Assembly (NCBI GenBank): GCA_963790875.1
Contig: CAWBQT010000016.1
Coordinates: forward strand, 124,001-188,000
Source of the DNA: AP-15 sp963790875
GTDB taxonomy: Bacteria > Pseudomonadota > Alphaproteobacteria > ATCC43930 > CGMCC-115725
Length of the DNA: 64,000 nucleotides
Direction of reading: 5' to 3'
Made by a program: the position numbers and the translations under genes. Each line of letters begins with the position of its first letter. Within the stretch, counting starts at the first letter, position 1. The notes under the pieces were generated by a model, which had not been told where the DNA came from, did no database searches, and saw only the letters and a program-made list of their open reading frames with translations. Positions 17,270-27,110 of the stretch are shown in pieces.

Positions 17270-17797
17270 GGCGCGAGAACCGGGGTGAGGGCTTTCTCGG
17301 ACGTGAAGTCCGCCGGGCGAGAGATCGGAGCTTCGCGTCTAGCGAGACAACCCGACCCTGGCTGCTGGCGGCGCTGCGCGCCCCCCTCCGCAAATCTCGA
17401 CCCAATCGGCGCCAGCGGCGTCCTTTCGAGAGCCTAGCCGCGGGACCTCCGGCAGGGTCTCGGTCTCCGAACAGCGGATCCCAACACATGCGCGCGCGAC
17501 GACGAGAGCCGCTATTCCAGTGATCGGACCCAACCGGGCGCAGCATGCGAACAACGGTTAGGCCGCACAGCGGGTGCCGGCGGGATGCCGGATCCGCCGG
17601 TCGCCCAACGGTATCGTGGGCGTTCTGCAGCCGGACGATCCGGCCGCAAAGCAGGCCGCTGCGTTCGAAGTTCTGTTAATGCCGCTCCCGTGCCGTCGAC
17701 AAACCGGGCGCCGCTATCCGGGACCGTCGCCGAAATGGCGGTGCCGGGGACAGCAAAATTACGCCTTGGGCCAGCGTCGATATTTACCTCTCGAAGC
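17270..17797. other. No gene recognised
   Basis: GC-rich stretch with only shadow-like frames on both strands. No ribosome site, repeat or known protein could be made out. Confidence 0.5.
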
Positions 17798-17980
17798 TCA
17801 GAAGGAGAGGCCGCCGACGTGCCCGGACACCAGCCAGCCGATCACCAGGACGACGAGGAGCAAGCCGAGTACGCCGCCGATCCCGACAGGTCCGCCGCGA
17901 CGATAATAGCCGCCGCGGTAGTACCCAAAGCCGCCTCCGAACAAAACCAAGAGCAGCACGATCAAAAGAATCAGTCCCAT
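17798..17980 (-). CDS. Small hydrophobic protein, DUF3309-like (60 aa)
   Basis: Two hydrophobic helices (MGLILLIVLLLVLFGGGFGY and GGVLGLLLVVLVIGWLVSG) joined by a GYYRGGYYRRGG loop. The build matches DUF3309-type two-helix membrane peptides of alphaproteobacteria, function unknown. The start at 17980 is chosen because the longer frame upstream is not membrane-like. A weak copy of the shared motif is at 18139-18154. Confidence 0.6.
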   Translation of the reverse strand: MGLILLIVLLLVLFGGGFGYYRGGYYRRGGPVGIGGVLGLLLVVLVIGWLVSGHVGGLSF

Positions 17981-18138
17981 CGGTTCATCTTTCACCAGTT
18001 TTTCGACAATCCGTGCCGAGCGGCCGTGGCCGGCAGTTTTACACCAAGGCCGGTCGAACCGGCTGTGCAGTGGCGGCCGAGCCAGGAATCCGAATCGAAG
18101 ATGATTATACGTCGGGTCGAAAGCATCGGCTTGCAATG

Positions 18139-18154
18139 ACGGATAATACTCACG
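18139..18154 (-). promoter_or_regulatory. Shared upstream motif, weak copy
   Basis: Minus strand reads GTGAGTATTATCCGTC; the 5' half matches well, the 3' half does not. Upstream of the DUF3309-like gene by about 160 bp. Confidence 0.35.
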
Positions 18155-18190
18155 GGCTCCAACCTCTCTAGCCTGATCGCGAAAGAGCGC

Positions 18191-18210
18191 GTAGGTAAAT
18201 TCCGAACCTA
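18191..18210 (+). promoter_or_regulatory. Shared upstream motif, site 16
   Basis: Reads GTAGGTAAATTCCGAACCTA; one base longer than the others in the left arm. It precedes the SPFH-ATPase gene cluster by 160 bp. Confidence 0.5.
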
Positions 18211-18369
18211 ATATGGCCGGCGTTACAGCCCGACATTCTCTACCGAAGATCGGTTGAGGCTATCCGAACCGGCAACATCGACACCGCAGGTGCTCGGATC
18301 GAGCCGTTCGGAATCTGCCCATGCGCTCGAATGAGCGTCTGTGGCCCTCATTCCGCAAGGAGCAACGCC

Positions 18370-19251
18370 GTGTTCCACTCACCTCTCTATATCATCCTGC
18401 TTGTCGTGATTGTGGCCTTCCCGGTGGCCTTGGCTCTGATCCGGGCGACCGTGAAGATCCTGCGCCAATATGAGCGGGCCGTGGTCTTCACGTTAGGGCG
18501 CTTTCAGGGGGTCAAAGGCCCGGGACTTGTCCTGTTGCTCCCCTTTTTCCAGGAAATGGTGCGGGTTGATTTGCGCATTCAGGTCATCGAGATACCGAGC
18601 CAGGACGTGATCTCGCGGGACAACGTCTCGATGAAGGTTGACGCAGTGCTCTATTTCAACGTCGTCAATCCGGAACGCGCCATCATCAAGGTTCAGTCCT
18701 ACCTTCCCGCGACGACCATGCTCGCGCAGACCACCCTGCGCGCAGTGCTCGGCCAGCATGAGCTCGACGAGATGCTTTCCGAACGGAAAAAACTCAGCGC
18801 CGACGTCCAAAGCATCCTCGACGCCCAGACCGAAACCTGGGGGATCAAGGTCAGCAACGTCGAGATCCGAACCGTCGAACTGACGGACAACATGGTGCGC
18901 GCCATCGCCAAACAGGCCGAGGCGGAACGCGACCGGCGCGCCAAGGTCATCCATGCGGAAGCCGAGTTTCAGGCCTCGCAGACCCTGGTCAATGCCGCCC
19001 AGATCCTGTCGAGCACCCCGGCCGCCATGCAGTTGCGCTACCTGCAGACCTTGACCGAGATCGGGGCCGAACAGAATTCCACCGTCGTCTTTCCGATGCC
19101 GATCGACATCATCAAGCCGTTTCTCGAGCTGCTGGAGAAAGCCGGCAAGCCGGTTGGCGCCAACGGCGCCGCGCGTGTCCCGCTGATGAAGGACGTCTCA
19201 TTGGGCGTGTCAGGAAGGACCGCAAATGGGCCGAGCGAAGCCCTCGAATAG
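18370..19251 (+). CDS. SPFH/stomatin-family (slipin) membrane protein
   Basis: The GTG start at 18370 is set by AAGGAGCAACGCC. One N-terminal membrane helix (residues 5-28) is followed by the SPFH domain: QYERAVVFTLGRFQGVKGPG, VDLRIQVIEIPSQDVISRDN and a coiled coil with AIAKQAEAERDRRAKVIHAE. Slipins form membrane ring scaffolds that protect or organise membrane proteins. The length (293 aa) is normal. It heads a plus-strand cluster with the DUF1269-type gene, a secreted protein and a proton ATPase, with 56-75 bp gaps, probably one operon. Confidence 0.9.
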   Translation: MFHSPLYIILLVVIVAFPVALALIRATVKILRQYERAVVFTLGRFQGVKGPGLVLLLPFFQEMVRVDLRIQVIEIPSQDVISRDNVSMKVDAVLYFNVVNPERAIIKVQSYLPATTMLAQTTLRAVLGQHELDEMLSERKKLSADVQSILDAQTETWGIKVSNVEIRTVELTDNMVRAIAKQAEAERDRRAKVIHAEAEFQASQTLVNAAQILSSTPAAMQLRYLQTLTEIGAEQNSTVVFPMPIDIIKPFLELLEKAGKPVGANGAARVPLMKDVSLGVSGRTANGPSEALE

Positions 19252-19325
19252 CGACGAACCCCAGTTTGCACAATGCAAACAGCGCATTGCGACCTCCCCC
19301 TTGTCCTGAAAGAGGAACAAATCGA

Positions 19326-19886
19326 ATGGCAGCAGCCGACGCAGTTATCGCCGTCTTCGACGACCACCAAGCCGCGGAAACGGCGGTGAAAAAACTCACC
19401 GCGGCCGGCTTCGAGATGAAGCACCTCAGCGTCGTCGGCAAGGGATATCATACCGAGGAAAAGGTCGTCGGGTTCTACAATATCGGCGATCGGATCAAGT
19501 TCTGGGGCAAGCGGGGGGCGTTCTGGGGCGGTCTCTGGGGCTTGTTCTTTGGCGGGCTGTTCATGGCCATTCCTGTCGTGGGCCACGTCATCGTGCTCGG
19601 ATATCTGACCGCCATGGCGGTCTCCGCCGTCGAGAGTGCAGTCGTGGTTGGCGGGCTGAGTGCGCTCGGTGCCGCGCTCTACAGCATCGGCGTGCCGAAG
19701 GACAGCGTGATCCAGTACGAAGCCGCCGTGAAAGCCGATGGCTTTCTGGTGATGGCGCACGGCACGGCAGCGGAAATGGCTCGCGCCAAGGCGGTCCTCG
19801 GTACGGTCAACCCCTCGCGCCTCGACGTGCATGCCGGGGTGACAGCCGCAGAGCCGATCGGCGATCTCGTCCATGCCGATGGCTGA
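19326..19886 (+). CDS. DUF1269/GSP17M-like stress membrane protein
   Basis: The N-terminal AVIAVFDDHQAAETAVKKL with GFEMKHLSVVGKGYHTEEK is the ferredoxin-like general-stress 17M fold. Residues 55-120 hold a Gly-rich hydrophobic hairpin (FWGGLWGLFFGGLFMAIP), and a second alpha/beta lobe follows (DGFLVMAHGTAAEMARAK). The protein sits in the inner membrane; function unknown, presumably stress-related. The ATG at 19326 follows AGAGGAAC. 74 bp after the SPFH gene. Confidence 0.75.
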   Translation: MAAADAVIAVFDDHQAAETAVKKLTAAGFEMKHLSVVGKGYHTEEKVVGFYNIGDRIKFWGKRGAFWGGLWGLFFGGLFMAIPVVGHVIVLGYLTAMAVSAVESAVVVGGLSALGAALYSIGVPKDSVIQYEAAVKADGFLVMAHGTAAEMARAKAVLGTVNPSRLDVHAGVTAAEPIGDLVHADG

Positions 19887-19942
19887 AGAATGGTGCATTG
19901 AACCTGTCCGATTGGCGCACGCGCAGCACCAAGGAGGTTGAG

Positions 19943-20347
19943 ATGAAGATAATTGTCGCCTCGATCGTGATTGGATCACTGATGCTGATCGGCGCTCTGC
20001 CGGGCGCCGGGCAGTCAAGTCCGGCGCCCGCGGCGAGCGCGCCGGTCGGATCAGCCACCGGCGGCGATACGACAACCGACCGGGCGAGCTACACGCAGAA
20101 AGCCCGCGATGACATGCAGGAATGGGAACGAAAGCTGCATGACTTTAGCGTGAGAGCAGAGTCCAACGGGAAAGAGGCGGACAACGCGGCCGACACCGAC
20201 CTGCACAAGGCCTGGACCAGAACCGAGGCTGCGTCACGCCGGCTGCAGACCGTCGGCGCCGAAGGCTGGGATCGTGCCAGAACCTCTTTCGAGCAGGCGT
20301 CGCGCGACCTAACGGCCGCTTGGGGCAGGGTTCGACACCAGGAGTAA
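19943..20347 (+). CDS. Secreted helical protein (134 aa)
   Basis: A strong AAGGAGGTTGAG precedes ATG 19943. The signal peptide is MKIIVASIVIGSLMLIGALP. The mature part is a long charged helix with Trp at regular intervals (DDMQEWERKLHDFSVRAE, DLHKAWTRTEAASRRLQ, GWDRARTSFEQASRDL), suggesting a periplasmic coiled coil. No named family recognised. Lies between the DUF1269-type gene and the proton ATPase, same strand. Confidence 0.7.
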   Translation: MKIIVASIVIGSLMLIGALPGAGQSSPAPAASAPVGSATGGDTTTDRASYTQKARDDMQEWERKLHDFSVRAESNGKEADNAADTDLHKAWTRTEAASRRLQTVGAEGWDRARTSFEQASRDLTAAWGRVRHQE

Positions 20348-20422
20348 TCAGGGACTTTATGAGGCGACCCGGGAGGTTTGTCCTCTGTGCCGGCAATCAA
20401 TTGCCGAGCGGTAAGGTAGATC

Positions 20423-22810
20423 ATGATCACAACTGCTCCATCGCTCCCCGCAAGTGCGTTCCTTTTGAAACCGGCAGCTGCCGCCAAGGGCGATGTTCCG
20501 GGCTTGGCGGGCGACGAGGCTCGCCGCCGGCTGGCAAAGTTCGGTCCGAATGCGATGCCAGATACGGCGCTGCATCCGTTGCGGATGGCGCTCGAGAAAT
20601 TCTGGGCGCCGGTGCCGTGGATGCTCGAGGCCGCGATCCTGCTACAGCTGATGCTCGGCAAGTTTGTCGAGGCCGCGATCATCGCCGGTCTGTTGGTGTT
20701 CAATGCCGCACTCGGTCTGTTCCAGGAGAGCCGGGCCCAGGCCACCCTTGCCGCGCTGAAGTCGCGGCTGGCGCTGAACGCGTCGGTGCGGCGCGACGGC
20801 GCCTGGCAAACCGTGCCAGCGGTCGGGCTGGTGCCGGGCGATGTGGTGCAGCTGTCGCTCGGCGGTGTGGTTGCCGCCGACGTGCGGCTCACCTCCGGAG
20901 AAATCCTGCTCGACCAATCGATGTTGACCGGCGAGTCGATCCCGATCGAGGCGGGCGCGGGGGTAGAGAGCTATGCCGGGGCGCTGGTGCGCCGCGGCGA
21001 GGCGGTGGCCGAGGTAACCGCGACCGGGGCGCGTACCAAATTCGGCCGCACCGCTGAGCTCGTCCGCACCGCCCACGTCGTGAGTTCGCAGCAGAAGGCG
21101 GTGCTGCGCGTGGTGCGCAATCTCGCAGCATTCAATAGCGTCGTCATCGCGATACTGGTGGGCTACGCTTATTTTCTCGCGTTAACGCTGGCCGAAATCA
21201 TTCCGCTCGTCCTGACCGCGGTCCTCGCAACGATACCGGTCGCACTGCCGGCCACCTTTACCCTGGCCTCGGCGCTCGGCGCGCGGGCCTTGGCAAAGCG
21301 GGGCGTGCTGCCGACTCGCCTCTCCGCGGTCGACGAAGCGGCGACGATGGATGTCCTGTGCGCCGACAAGACCGGCACCTTGACGCGCAACGCGTTGACC
21401 GTGACGAATGTTCGCCCGATGCACGGTTTCGACGCGGCGCGGGTCCTGATGCTGGCGGCGCTCGCCAGCTCGGAGGGCGGGCAGGACCCGGTCGACGGTG
21501 CCATTCGCACGGCCGCGAGCGGCAAGAACGTCGGCGATTTGCCGCGACTCATCAAGTTCGTGCCGTTCGATCCGGCGACGAAGATGTCCGAGGCGACGGT
21601 CGCGGTGCCGGGCAGCGGGACGCCCGGCGGGAATCAACGGATCGTGAAGGGCGCCTTTGCCGCGGTGGTCGGCCTCGCCCAGACGTCGCCGACCGCAACA
21701 GCGGCGGCGGCCGAGCTCGAGGCGCAGGGTTTCAGGGTGCTGGCGGTCGCGGCCGGGCCGCCGGCGGCAATGCAGCTCACCGGGCTGATCGCGCTCAGCG
21801 ATCCGCCGCGCACGGATTCGGCGGCGCTCGTCAGCGAATTGCACGGGCTCGGCGTGCGCACCGTGATGGTGACCGGCGACGCGCCGGCGACCGCATCGAT
21901 CGTGGCGCATGCGGTGGGGCTCGACGGCGCCGTCTGTCCGCCCGGGCCGATCCCCGACGCGATCCGTCCCGCGAAGTTCGCGGTCTTCGCCGGCGTGCTG
22001 CCGGAGGACAAGTACAAGCTCGTCAAGGCGTTCCAAAAGGGGGGCCATACGGTCGGCATGTGCGGCGACGGCGCCAACGACGCGCCGGCGCTGCGTCAGG
22101 CGCAGATCGGCATCGCCGTCTCGACGGCGACCGACGTCGCCAAATCGGCCGCCGGCATGGTGCTGACCGAGCCCGGCCTCGCCGGCATCGTCGCCGCGGT
22201 CAAGGAAGGCCGCGTGACGTTCCAGCGCATCCTGACCTACACGCTGAACTCGATCACCAAGAAGATCGTGACGGTGCTGTTTCTGGCGCTTGGCCTAGTC
22301 ATCACCGGGCACGCGATCCTGACGCCGCTGCTGATGGTCATCATCATGGTCGCCGGCGACTTCCTGGCAATGTCGTTGACGACGGACAACGTGCGACCGT
22401 CGCCGACGCCGAATGCGTGGCGTATCGGCAATTTGACGATTGCGGGCGCGATCATGGGGATCTGCCTGCTGGCCTTCTGCACTGGTGTCCTGGCCGTCGG
22501 CAAACTTGCGCTGAATCTCGGAACCGCGGGGCTGCGAACCCTCTGCTTTGTGGCCTTGGTATTCGGAAGCCAGGCGACGATCTACGCCATTCGCCAACGC
22601 CGGCATCTGTGGGGCTCGCGCCCGAGCCTCTGGCTCGCCGGGTCGTCCATGGCCGATGTTCTGATCGCCACGGCATTAGCCATCGGCGGGATTGCCATGA
22701 CCCCGCTGCCGGTCTCGGCGGTAGCCGGCGTCTTTGCCGCAGCGGCGGTTTTCACCTTTGTCCTGGACGCAGTGAAGGTTCCGGTATTCGCCCGCCTCGG
22801 CATCACGTAG
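20423..22810 (+). CDS. Plasma-membrane proton-efflux P-type ATPase (type IIIA), first copy
   Basis: A 795-residue P-type ATPase. Order: actuator domain with MLTGESIPIE, phosphorylation motif CADKTGTLT with Asp315, nucleotide-binding domain with KGAFAAVVG, DPPRTDSAALV and hinge MCGDGANDAPAL, then six C-terminal helices. The overall layout and lack of N-terminal heavy-metal domains match fungal/plant-type H+-ATPases, which pump protons out at the expense of ATP. It has a short N-terminus and no obvious C-terminal autoinhibitory tail. A second, distinct homologue is at 37930-40473. Downstream end of the SPFH cluster. Confidence 0.88.
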   Translation: MITTAPSLPASAFLLKPAAAAKGDVPGLAGDEARRRLAKFGPNAMPDTALHPLRMALEKFWAPVPWMLEAAILLQLMLGKFVEAAIIAGLLVFNAALGLFQESRAQATLAALKSRLALNASVRRDGAWQTVPAVGLVPGDVVQLSLGGVVAADVRLTSGEILLDQSMLTGESIPIEAGAGVESYAGALVRRGEAVAEVTATGARTKFGRTAELVRTAHVVSSQQKAVLRVVRNLAAFNSVVIAILVGYAYFLALTLAEIIPLVLTAVLATIPVALPATFTLASALGARALAKRGVLPTRLSAVDEAATMDVLCADKTGTLTRNALTVTNVRPMHGFDAARVLMLAALASSEGGQDPVDGAIRTAASGKNVGDLPRLIKFVPFDPATKMSEATVAVPGSGTPGGNQRIVKGAFAAVVGLAQTSPTATAAAAELEAQGFRVLAVAAGPPAAMQLTGLIALSDPPRTDSAALVSELHGLGVRTVMVTGDAPATASIVAHAVGLDGAVCPPGPIPDAIRPAKFAVFAGVLPEDKYKLVKAFQKGGHTVGMCGDGANDAPALRQAQIGIAVSTATDVAKSAAGMVLTEPGLAGIVAAVKEGRVTFQRILTYTLNSITKKIVTVLFLALGLVITGHAILTPLLMVIIMVAGDFLAMSLTTDNVRPSPTPNAWRIGNLTIAGAIMGICLLAFCTGVLAVGKLALNLGTAGLRTLCFVALVFGSQATIYAIRQRRHLWGSRPSLWLAGSSMADVLIATALAIGGIAMTPLPVSAVAGVFAAAAVFTFVLDAVKVPVFARLGIT

Positions 22811-22984
22811 AGCACTATCTCCCCAACGAACAACCATGTCGTCAGTTTAAGACCCAGCCACCGCCGACTATGTGGGGGCCCCACCATAAGTGGTTTCCGG
22901 GCCTGCCGACGCGATGCGGCGATAACCATCATCAAACCCATCGGTCATCCAACGGCAACCCACGATGCCGTCGGGTAGCGGCAT

Positions 22985-23098
22985 ATGAAACACTCGACTC
23001 TCGCCGGCGCGGTGGCGGCATGCTTTTGTCTTAGTCTTTGTTCGGGTCTGGCCGGTCCGGAGGGTTCGTCCATGACAAACTTGCAGGAGAGGCGATGA
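22985..23098 (+). CDS. Short signal-peptide-like ORF overlapping glgP start
   Basis: Encodes MKHSTLAGAVAACFCLSLCS then a polar tail of 17 residues, and stops in the ATGA that holds the glgP start. This could be a leader peptide coupling translation of glgP, or the trace of a lost secreted protein. The ribosome site is poor. Confidence 0.3.
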   Translation: MKHSTLAGAVAACFCLSLCSGLAGPEGSSMTNLQERR

Positions 23099-25641
23099 GC
23101 GAGCAGACGCGGGTCAGTCACCTCAAGGAGCCTCCCCTTTCTACGGACGTAGAGGGATTCGGTTCGCTGGTCGAGCTTGCGCTGGATATGCGTTCGTCGT
23201 GGAATCACGCGAGCGACCGGGTGTGGCGGCAATTGGATCCGGTCTTGTGGGAGCTGACGCACAATCCGTGGGCGGTCCTGCAGACGGTCTCGCGGGAAAA
23301 GCTTCGGCGTGATCTAGCCGATCCTGCTTTCCGCAAAACCGTCGACGACCTGGTGCGGGCGAGGCGCGATGCGTCTGATGCGCCCGCATGGTTTGAGCAA
23401 ACCTATCCGCAATCTCCACTAAGCTGCGTTGCGTATTTCAGTATGGAATTCATGTTGAGCGAAGCCTTGCCGATCTACTCGGGCGGGCTCGGCAACGTGG
23501 CAGGCGATCAGCTCAAAGCGGCCGACGATCTGGGCGTTCCGGTCATCGGCGTGGGATTACTCTACCAACAAGGCTATTTCCGCCAGGTGATCGACCACGA
23601 GGGAGCGCAACAGGCCCTCTTTCCCTACAACGATCCGGGACAGTTGCCGATCGTGCCATTGCGGCGCCCGAACGGGGAGTGGTTGCGGTTGCAGCTCGAC
23701 CTGCCAGGGTACCCGATCTGGCTGCGCGCCTGGCAGGTTCAGGTCGGCAGAGTGAAGCTTTACCTGCTGGACAGCAACGATACGGCCAACTTTCCACCGT
23801 ACCGGGGGATTACCAGCGAGCTTTACGGCGGCGGCCCATACTTGCGCCTGCTGCAAGAGCTGGTACTCGGGATCGGCGGATGGCGGTTGCTCGCCGCACT
23901 GGGCATCGAGCCGGAAGTATGCCATCTGAATGAAGGGCATGCGGCGTTCGCCGTACTGGAACGCGCGCGGAGCTTCATGCAGGCGACCGGGCAGTCGTTC
24001 GAAGTCGCTCTGGCGGTTACGCGAGCAGGCAATCTCTTCACCACCCACACGGCGGTGGCCGCCGGCTTTGACCGTTTCTCTCCAGCCCTGATCGAACGAT
24101 ACCTCGGCGGTTATGCCGAGCAGAAGCTTGGCATAACCGCGAACGAGCTGCTGGCGCTGGGTCGCCAGAACCCGAACGACCCGGCAGAGAATTTCAATAT
24201 GGCACATCTGGCGATCCGCGGGAGTGGGGCGGTGAATGGTGTGAGCCGCCTGCATGGCGAGGTAAGCCGACACCTTTTCGAGCCGCTCTTTCCGCATTGG
24301 CCGGCGCATGAAGTCCCCGTGCGACACGTGACCAACGGAGTTCACATGCGGAGCTGGGACTCGGCGGCGGCCGACGATCTTTGGACGGAGGCCTGCGGCA
24401 AGGATCGGTGGCTTGGCACGGCGGAAGCCCTGGAGCACGACATTCGCCGCATTTCGGACGTCAGGCTCTGGCAATTTCGCAATGCCGCCAGAACGACGTT
24501 GGTTGAATACGCTCGCGACCGATTGTCCAAGCAACTAGCCGCCTCCGGCGCGTCGGCCGAGGCGGTTGAAGGGGCCAAACATTTTTTTGATCCCAACAAT
24601 TTGACGCTGGGGTTTGCACGTCGCTTTGCAAGCTACAAAAGACCGGACCTGCTGCTGCACGACCCGGAGCGACTGCTGCGCCTGTTTACCGATCCGCAGC
24701 GCCCAATGCAGCTCATCATCGCTGGCAAGGCTCATCCGGCGGACCAGGCGGGCCAAGCCCTGATCCAGGAATGGACGCGTTTCATCCGGCGGCCCGAGGT
24801 CCGCCCCTGTGCGATTTTCCTCAGCGACTACGACATGCTCCTGACCGAGCAACTGGTGCAGGGAGTGGATGTCTGGCTCAACACGCCGCGACGCCCTTGG
24901 GAAGCATGCGGGACCAGCGGCATGAAGGTGCTCGTCAATGGCGGCATCAACCTGTCGGAATTGGACGGCTGGTGGGCGGAAGCCTACACGCCGGAGGTCG
25001 GGTGGGCGTTGGGGGATGGCCGGGAACATGACGACGGCTCCGCCTGGGACGCCATCGAGGCCGAGGCGCTTTACGATCTGCTCGAGCACGCGGTGATCCC
25101 CGAGTTTTATAGCCGTGACGAGCAGGGGATCCCCGGCGCCTGGGTGACCCGGATGCGGGAAAGCATGGCGAAGTTGACGCCGCGCTTTTCCACCAACCGC
25201 GCGGTGCGCGAATATGCCGAGCAGCACTATCTCCCGGCGGCGGCAGCTTACCGTGAGCGGGCTGTCGATAAAGGCAAAATCGGCGTGGTTCTCATTAATT
25301 GGCGCCACGTTCTCGACCAAAAATGGGCCGCACTACGCTTCGGAGAAATGAAGTTTGTGACCGACGGGGAGCAGTACGTATTTGAAGTGGAGGTCTATCT
25401 TGCTGGCCTCGACCCCGAGGCGGTCCGGGTAGAGCTTTACGCCGATGGCGTCACGGGCAGTGCTCCGGTGCGGCAGGAGATGAAGCGCGTTCGCCAACCG
25501 GCCGGCTTGTCGGGCGGCTATGTTTATACAGCTTCTGTGTCTGCAGCCCGCCGACCGGCGGATTATACGGCACGACTGATACCATACCGCGACGGCGTCG
25601 CGATCCCATTGGAAGACACAAGAATCCTGTGGCAGCGATGA
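23095..25641 (+). CDS. glgP: Alpha-glucan (glycogen) phosphorylase
   Basis: An 848-residue GT35 enzyme of the short alpha-glucan phosphorylase type, releasing glucose-1-phosphate from glycogen with pyridoxal phosphate. The N-terminal DUF3417 domain is visible (LALDMRSSWNHASDRVWRQL), followed by VAYFSMEFMLSEALPIYSGG, HLNEGHAAFA, the glucan region VTNGVHMRSW and the PLP site EACGTSGMKVLVNGG with Lys in GTSGMK. The ATG at 23095 has GCAGGAGAGGCG upstream. The C-terminal DUF3417-associated region (QYVFEVEVYLAGLDPEAV) is intact. Works with the debranching enzymes in this window. Confidence 0.93.
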   Translation: MSEQTRVSHLKEPPLSTDVEGFGSLVELALDMRSSWNHASDRVWRQLDPVLWELTHNPWAVLQTVSREKLRRDLADPAFRKTVDDLVRARRDASDAPAWFEQTYPQSPLSCVAYFSMEFMLSEALPIYSGGLGNVAGDQLKAADDLGVPVIGVGLLYQQGYFRQVIDHEGAQQALFPYNDPGQLPIVPLRRPNGEWLRLQLDLPGYPIWLRAWQVQVGRVKLYLLDSNDTANFPPYRGITSELYGGGPYLRLLQELVLGIGGWRLLAALGIEPEVCHLNEGHAAFAVLERARSFMQATGQSFEVALAVTRAGNLFTTHTAVAAGFDRFSPALIERYLGGYAEQKLGITANELLALGRQNPNDPAENFNMAHLAIRGSGAVNGVSRLHGEVSRHLFEPLFPHWPAHEVPVRHVTNGVHMRSWDSAAADDLWTEACGKDRWLGTAEALEHDIRRISDVRLWQFRNAARTTLVEYARDRLSKQLAASGASAEAVEGAKHFFDPNNLTLGFARRFASYKRPDLLLHDPERLLRLFTDPQRPMQLIIAGKAHPADQAGQALIQEWTRFIRRPEVRPCAIFLSDYDMLLTEQLVQGVDVWLNTPRRPWEACGTSGMKVLVNGGINLSELDGWWAEAYTPEVGWALGDGREHDDGSAWDAIEAEALYDLLEHAVIPEFYSRDEQGIPGAWVTRMRESMAKLTPRFSTNRAVREYAEQHYLPAAAAYRERAVDKGKIGVVLINWRHVLDQKWAALRFGEMKFVTDGEQYVFEVEVYLAGLDPEAVRVELYADGVTGSAPVRQEMKRVRQPAGLSGGYVYTASVSAARRPADYTARLIPYRDGVAIPLEDTRILWQR

Positions 25642-25792
25642 TCCGATCGACGCGAAGAAAGCCGTTGAAAAGAGCGCCAGCAATCACCTGCGTGTTTCTG
25701 GACATCGGCGGTGTGCCAAAATCCGGCGTCAAGGAGAGGATGCGCTGCCGCCACGCCATGCCGGGCAGGAAAAACGTGCGTTTGGCCCCCGC

Positions 25793-26488
25793 CTATACAA
25801 CGGTTCCGAACAAGACCCCGACGCCTGCGGTTATCCCCATCGCCAGCGCACCCCAGAATGTGACACGTATTGTGCTCGGCGCGACTTTTGCGCCGCCCGC
25901 GCGTCCGGCCAGCGCGCCCAAGAGCGCGAGAAAGAGCAGTGAAGCGCCAGCCACGAAGATAATCAGACTTGCCGCCGGGGCTGAGGCAGCAACGATGAGA
26001 GGCATGGCTGCTCCAACAGCGAAGCTGCTGGCCGATGCGAACGCAGCCTGAATTGGACGGGCTCTGAGCGTCTCGGACATGCCGAGTTCATCGCGGGCAT
26101 GCGCGCCTATGGCATCATGGGCCATGAGTTGGTTGGCGACCTGTTCCGCGAGCGCCGGATCGAGGCCACGACCAACATAGATGGCCATCAACTCTTTATG
26201 CTCGCCCGTGTCGTCTGCTCGGAGTTCCGCGCGCTCACGTGCGAGGTCGGCCTGTTCGGTGTCCGCCTGGGAGTGCACAGACACGTACTCACCCGCAGCC
26301 ATCGACATGGCCCCGGCGACCAGGCCGGCAACCCCCGCGACCAACACGTTGTTGCGCGTCCCATGCGCCGCCGCAACACCCAGCACCAGACTTGCAGTCG
26401 AGAGGATGCCGTCGTTCGCACCCAACACCGCTGCGCGCAACCAGCCGACGTGTCCGGTGCGATGCCGTTCCCGATGGCGTACAAGCAT
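25793..26488 (-). CDS. VIT1/CCC1 family transporter
   Basis: A 231-residue protein with five hydrophobic segments. The opening WLRAAVLGANDGILSTASLV is the signature of the family, which moves Fe2+ or Mn2+ across membranes; AGAMSMAAGEYVSVHSQADT is the second conserved element and the metal-binding cytoplasmic loop (ERAELRADDTGEHKELMAIY) follows. ATG 26488 is preferred over the GTG at 26506 because AGGAGG lies 9 bases before it. The substrate is inferred from the family. Transcribed alone. Confidence 0.88.
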   Translation of the reverse strand: MLVRHRERHRTGHVGWLRAAVLGANDGILSTASLVLGVAAAHGTRNNVLVAGVAGLVAGAMSMAAGEYVSVHSQADTEQADLARERAELRADDTGEHKELMAIYVGRGLDPALAEQVANQLMAHDAIGAHARDELGMSETLRARPIQAAFASASSFAVGAAMPLIVAASAPAASLIIFVAGASLLFLALLGALAGRAGGAKVAPSTIRVTFWGALAMGITAGVGVLFGTVV

Positions 26489-26533
26489 TCTTGATGCCTC
26501 CTGCACGGATAGCAGCAGCGCGGGGCGCTCACC

Positions 26534-27110
26534 CTAAACCCAGTGGGTGGCCCGTATGCCGGGAATCCTGCCGCCCGCATAACCTCGATTGATCGGTATA
26601 GGGGGACAGGGACTCTTCGACCGCCTCGACACAAAAATCGGCGCCGAGCGTGTTCGACAGCCGCCACGCGAGCACGGCGCGGCTTGCCAGTCCGTGATGA
26701 CCACCAGGTAGAGGAAGTCCTTGGCCGTTGGGATATAGGTGACGTTCGAGCACCAGACCTGATTGATCGGCCTGATCGCGATCCCGCCAAGCAGGTACGG
26801 GTAGATCTTGTGCGCCGCTGCCGGCTTGCTGGTGTTCGGGCGCTGGTAGATCGCCACCACCCCACTCAGCCCGCCCCCGGATCAAGTCCGGGGGTTTCGT
26901 GCCAAAAATCGTTTTCGACCTTCAGCTGGCCGATCTGCCGGACAGAACACCAACCTTGACCCCGCTGGCTGTCCCCTCCGCCGAGCCGCCGCTCTCAAAC
27001 ACCCTCGCGGCACCCATCCAGCAGCTGCTTCTTCCAGTTGTAGATCTGGTTCGGATGGACCCCGAACTCACTCGCCAGCTCGATAGGCATCGGGACGCGC
27101 TGGCCAACTC
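26534..27110 (-). mobile_element. IS3-family element remnant
   Basis: Reading on the minus strand from 27090, OrfA is recognisable: IELASEFGVHPNQIYNWKKQ, then a stop, then VLSGRSAS-like and IGQLKVENDF in other frames. OrfB follows from 26860: IYQRPNTSKPAAAHKIYPYL, INQVWCSNVTYIPTAKDFLYL and VLAWRLSNTLGADFCVEAV, with a frameshift between the last two. The DDE core is incomplete and no terminal inverted repeats were found. Dead copy. Confidence 0.8.
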
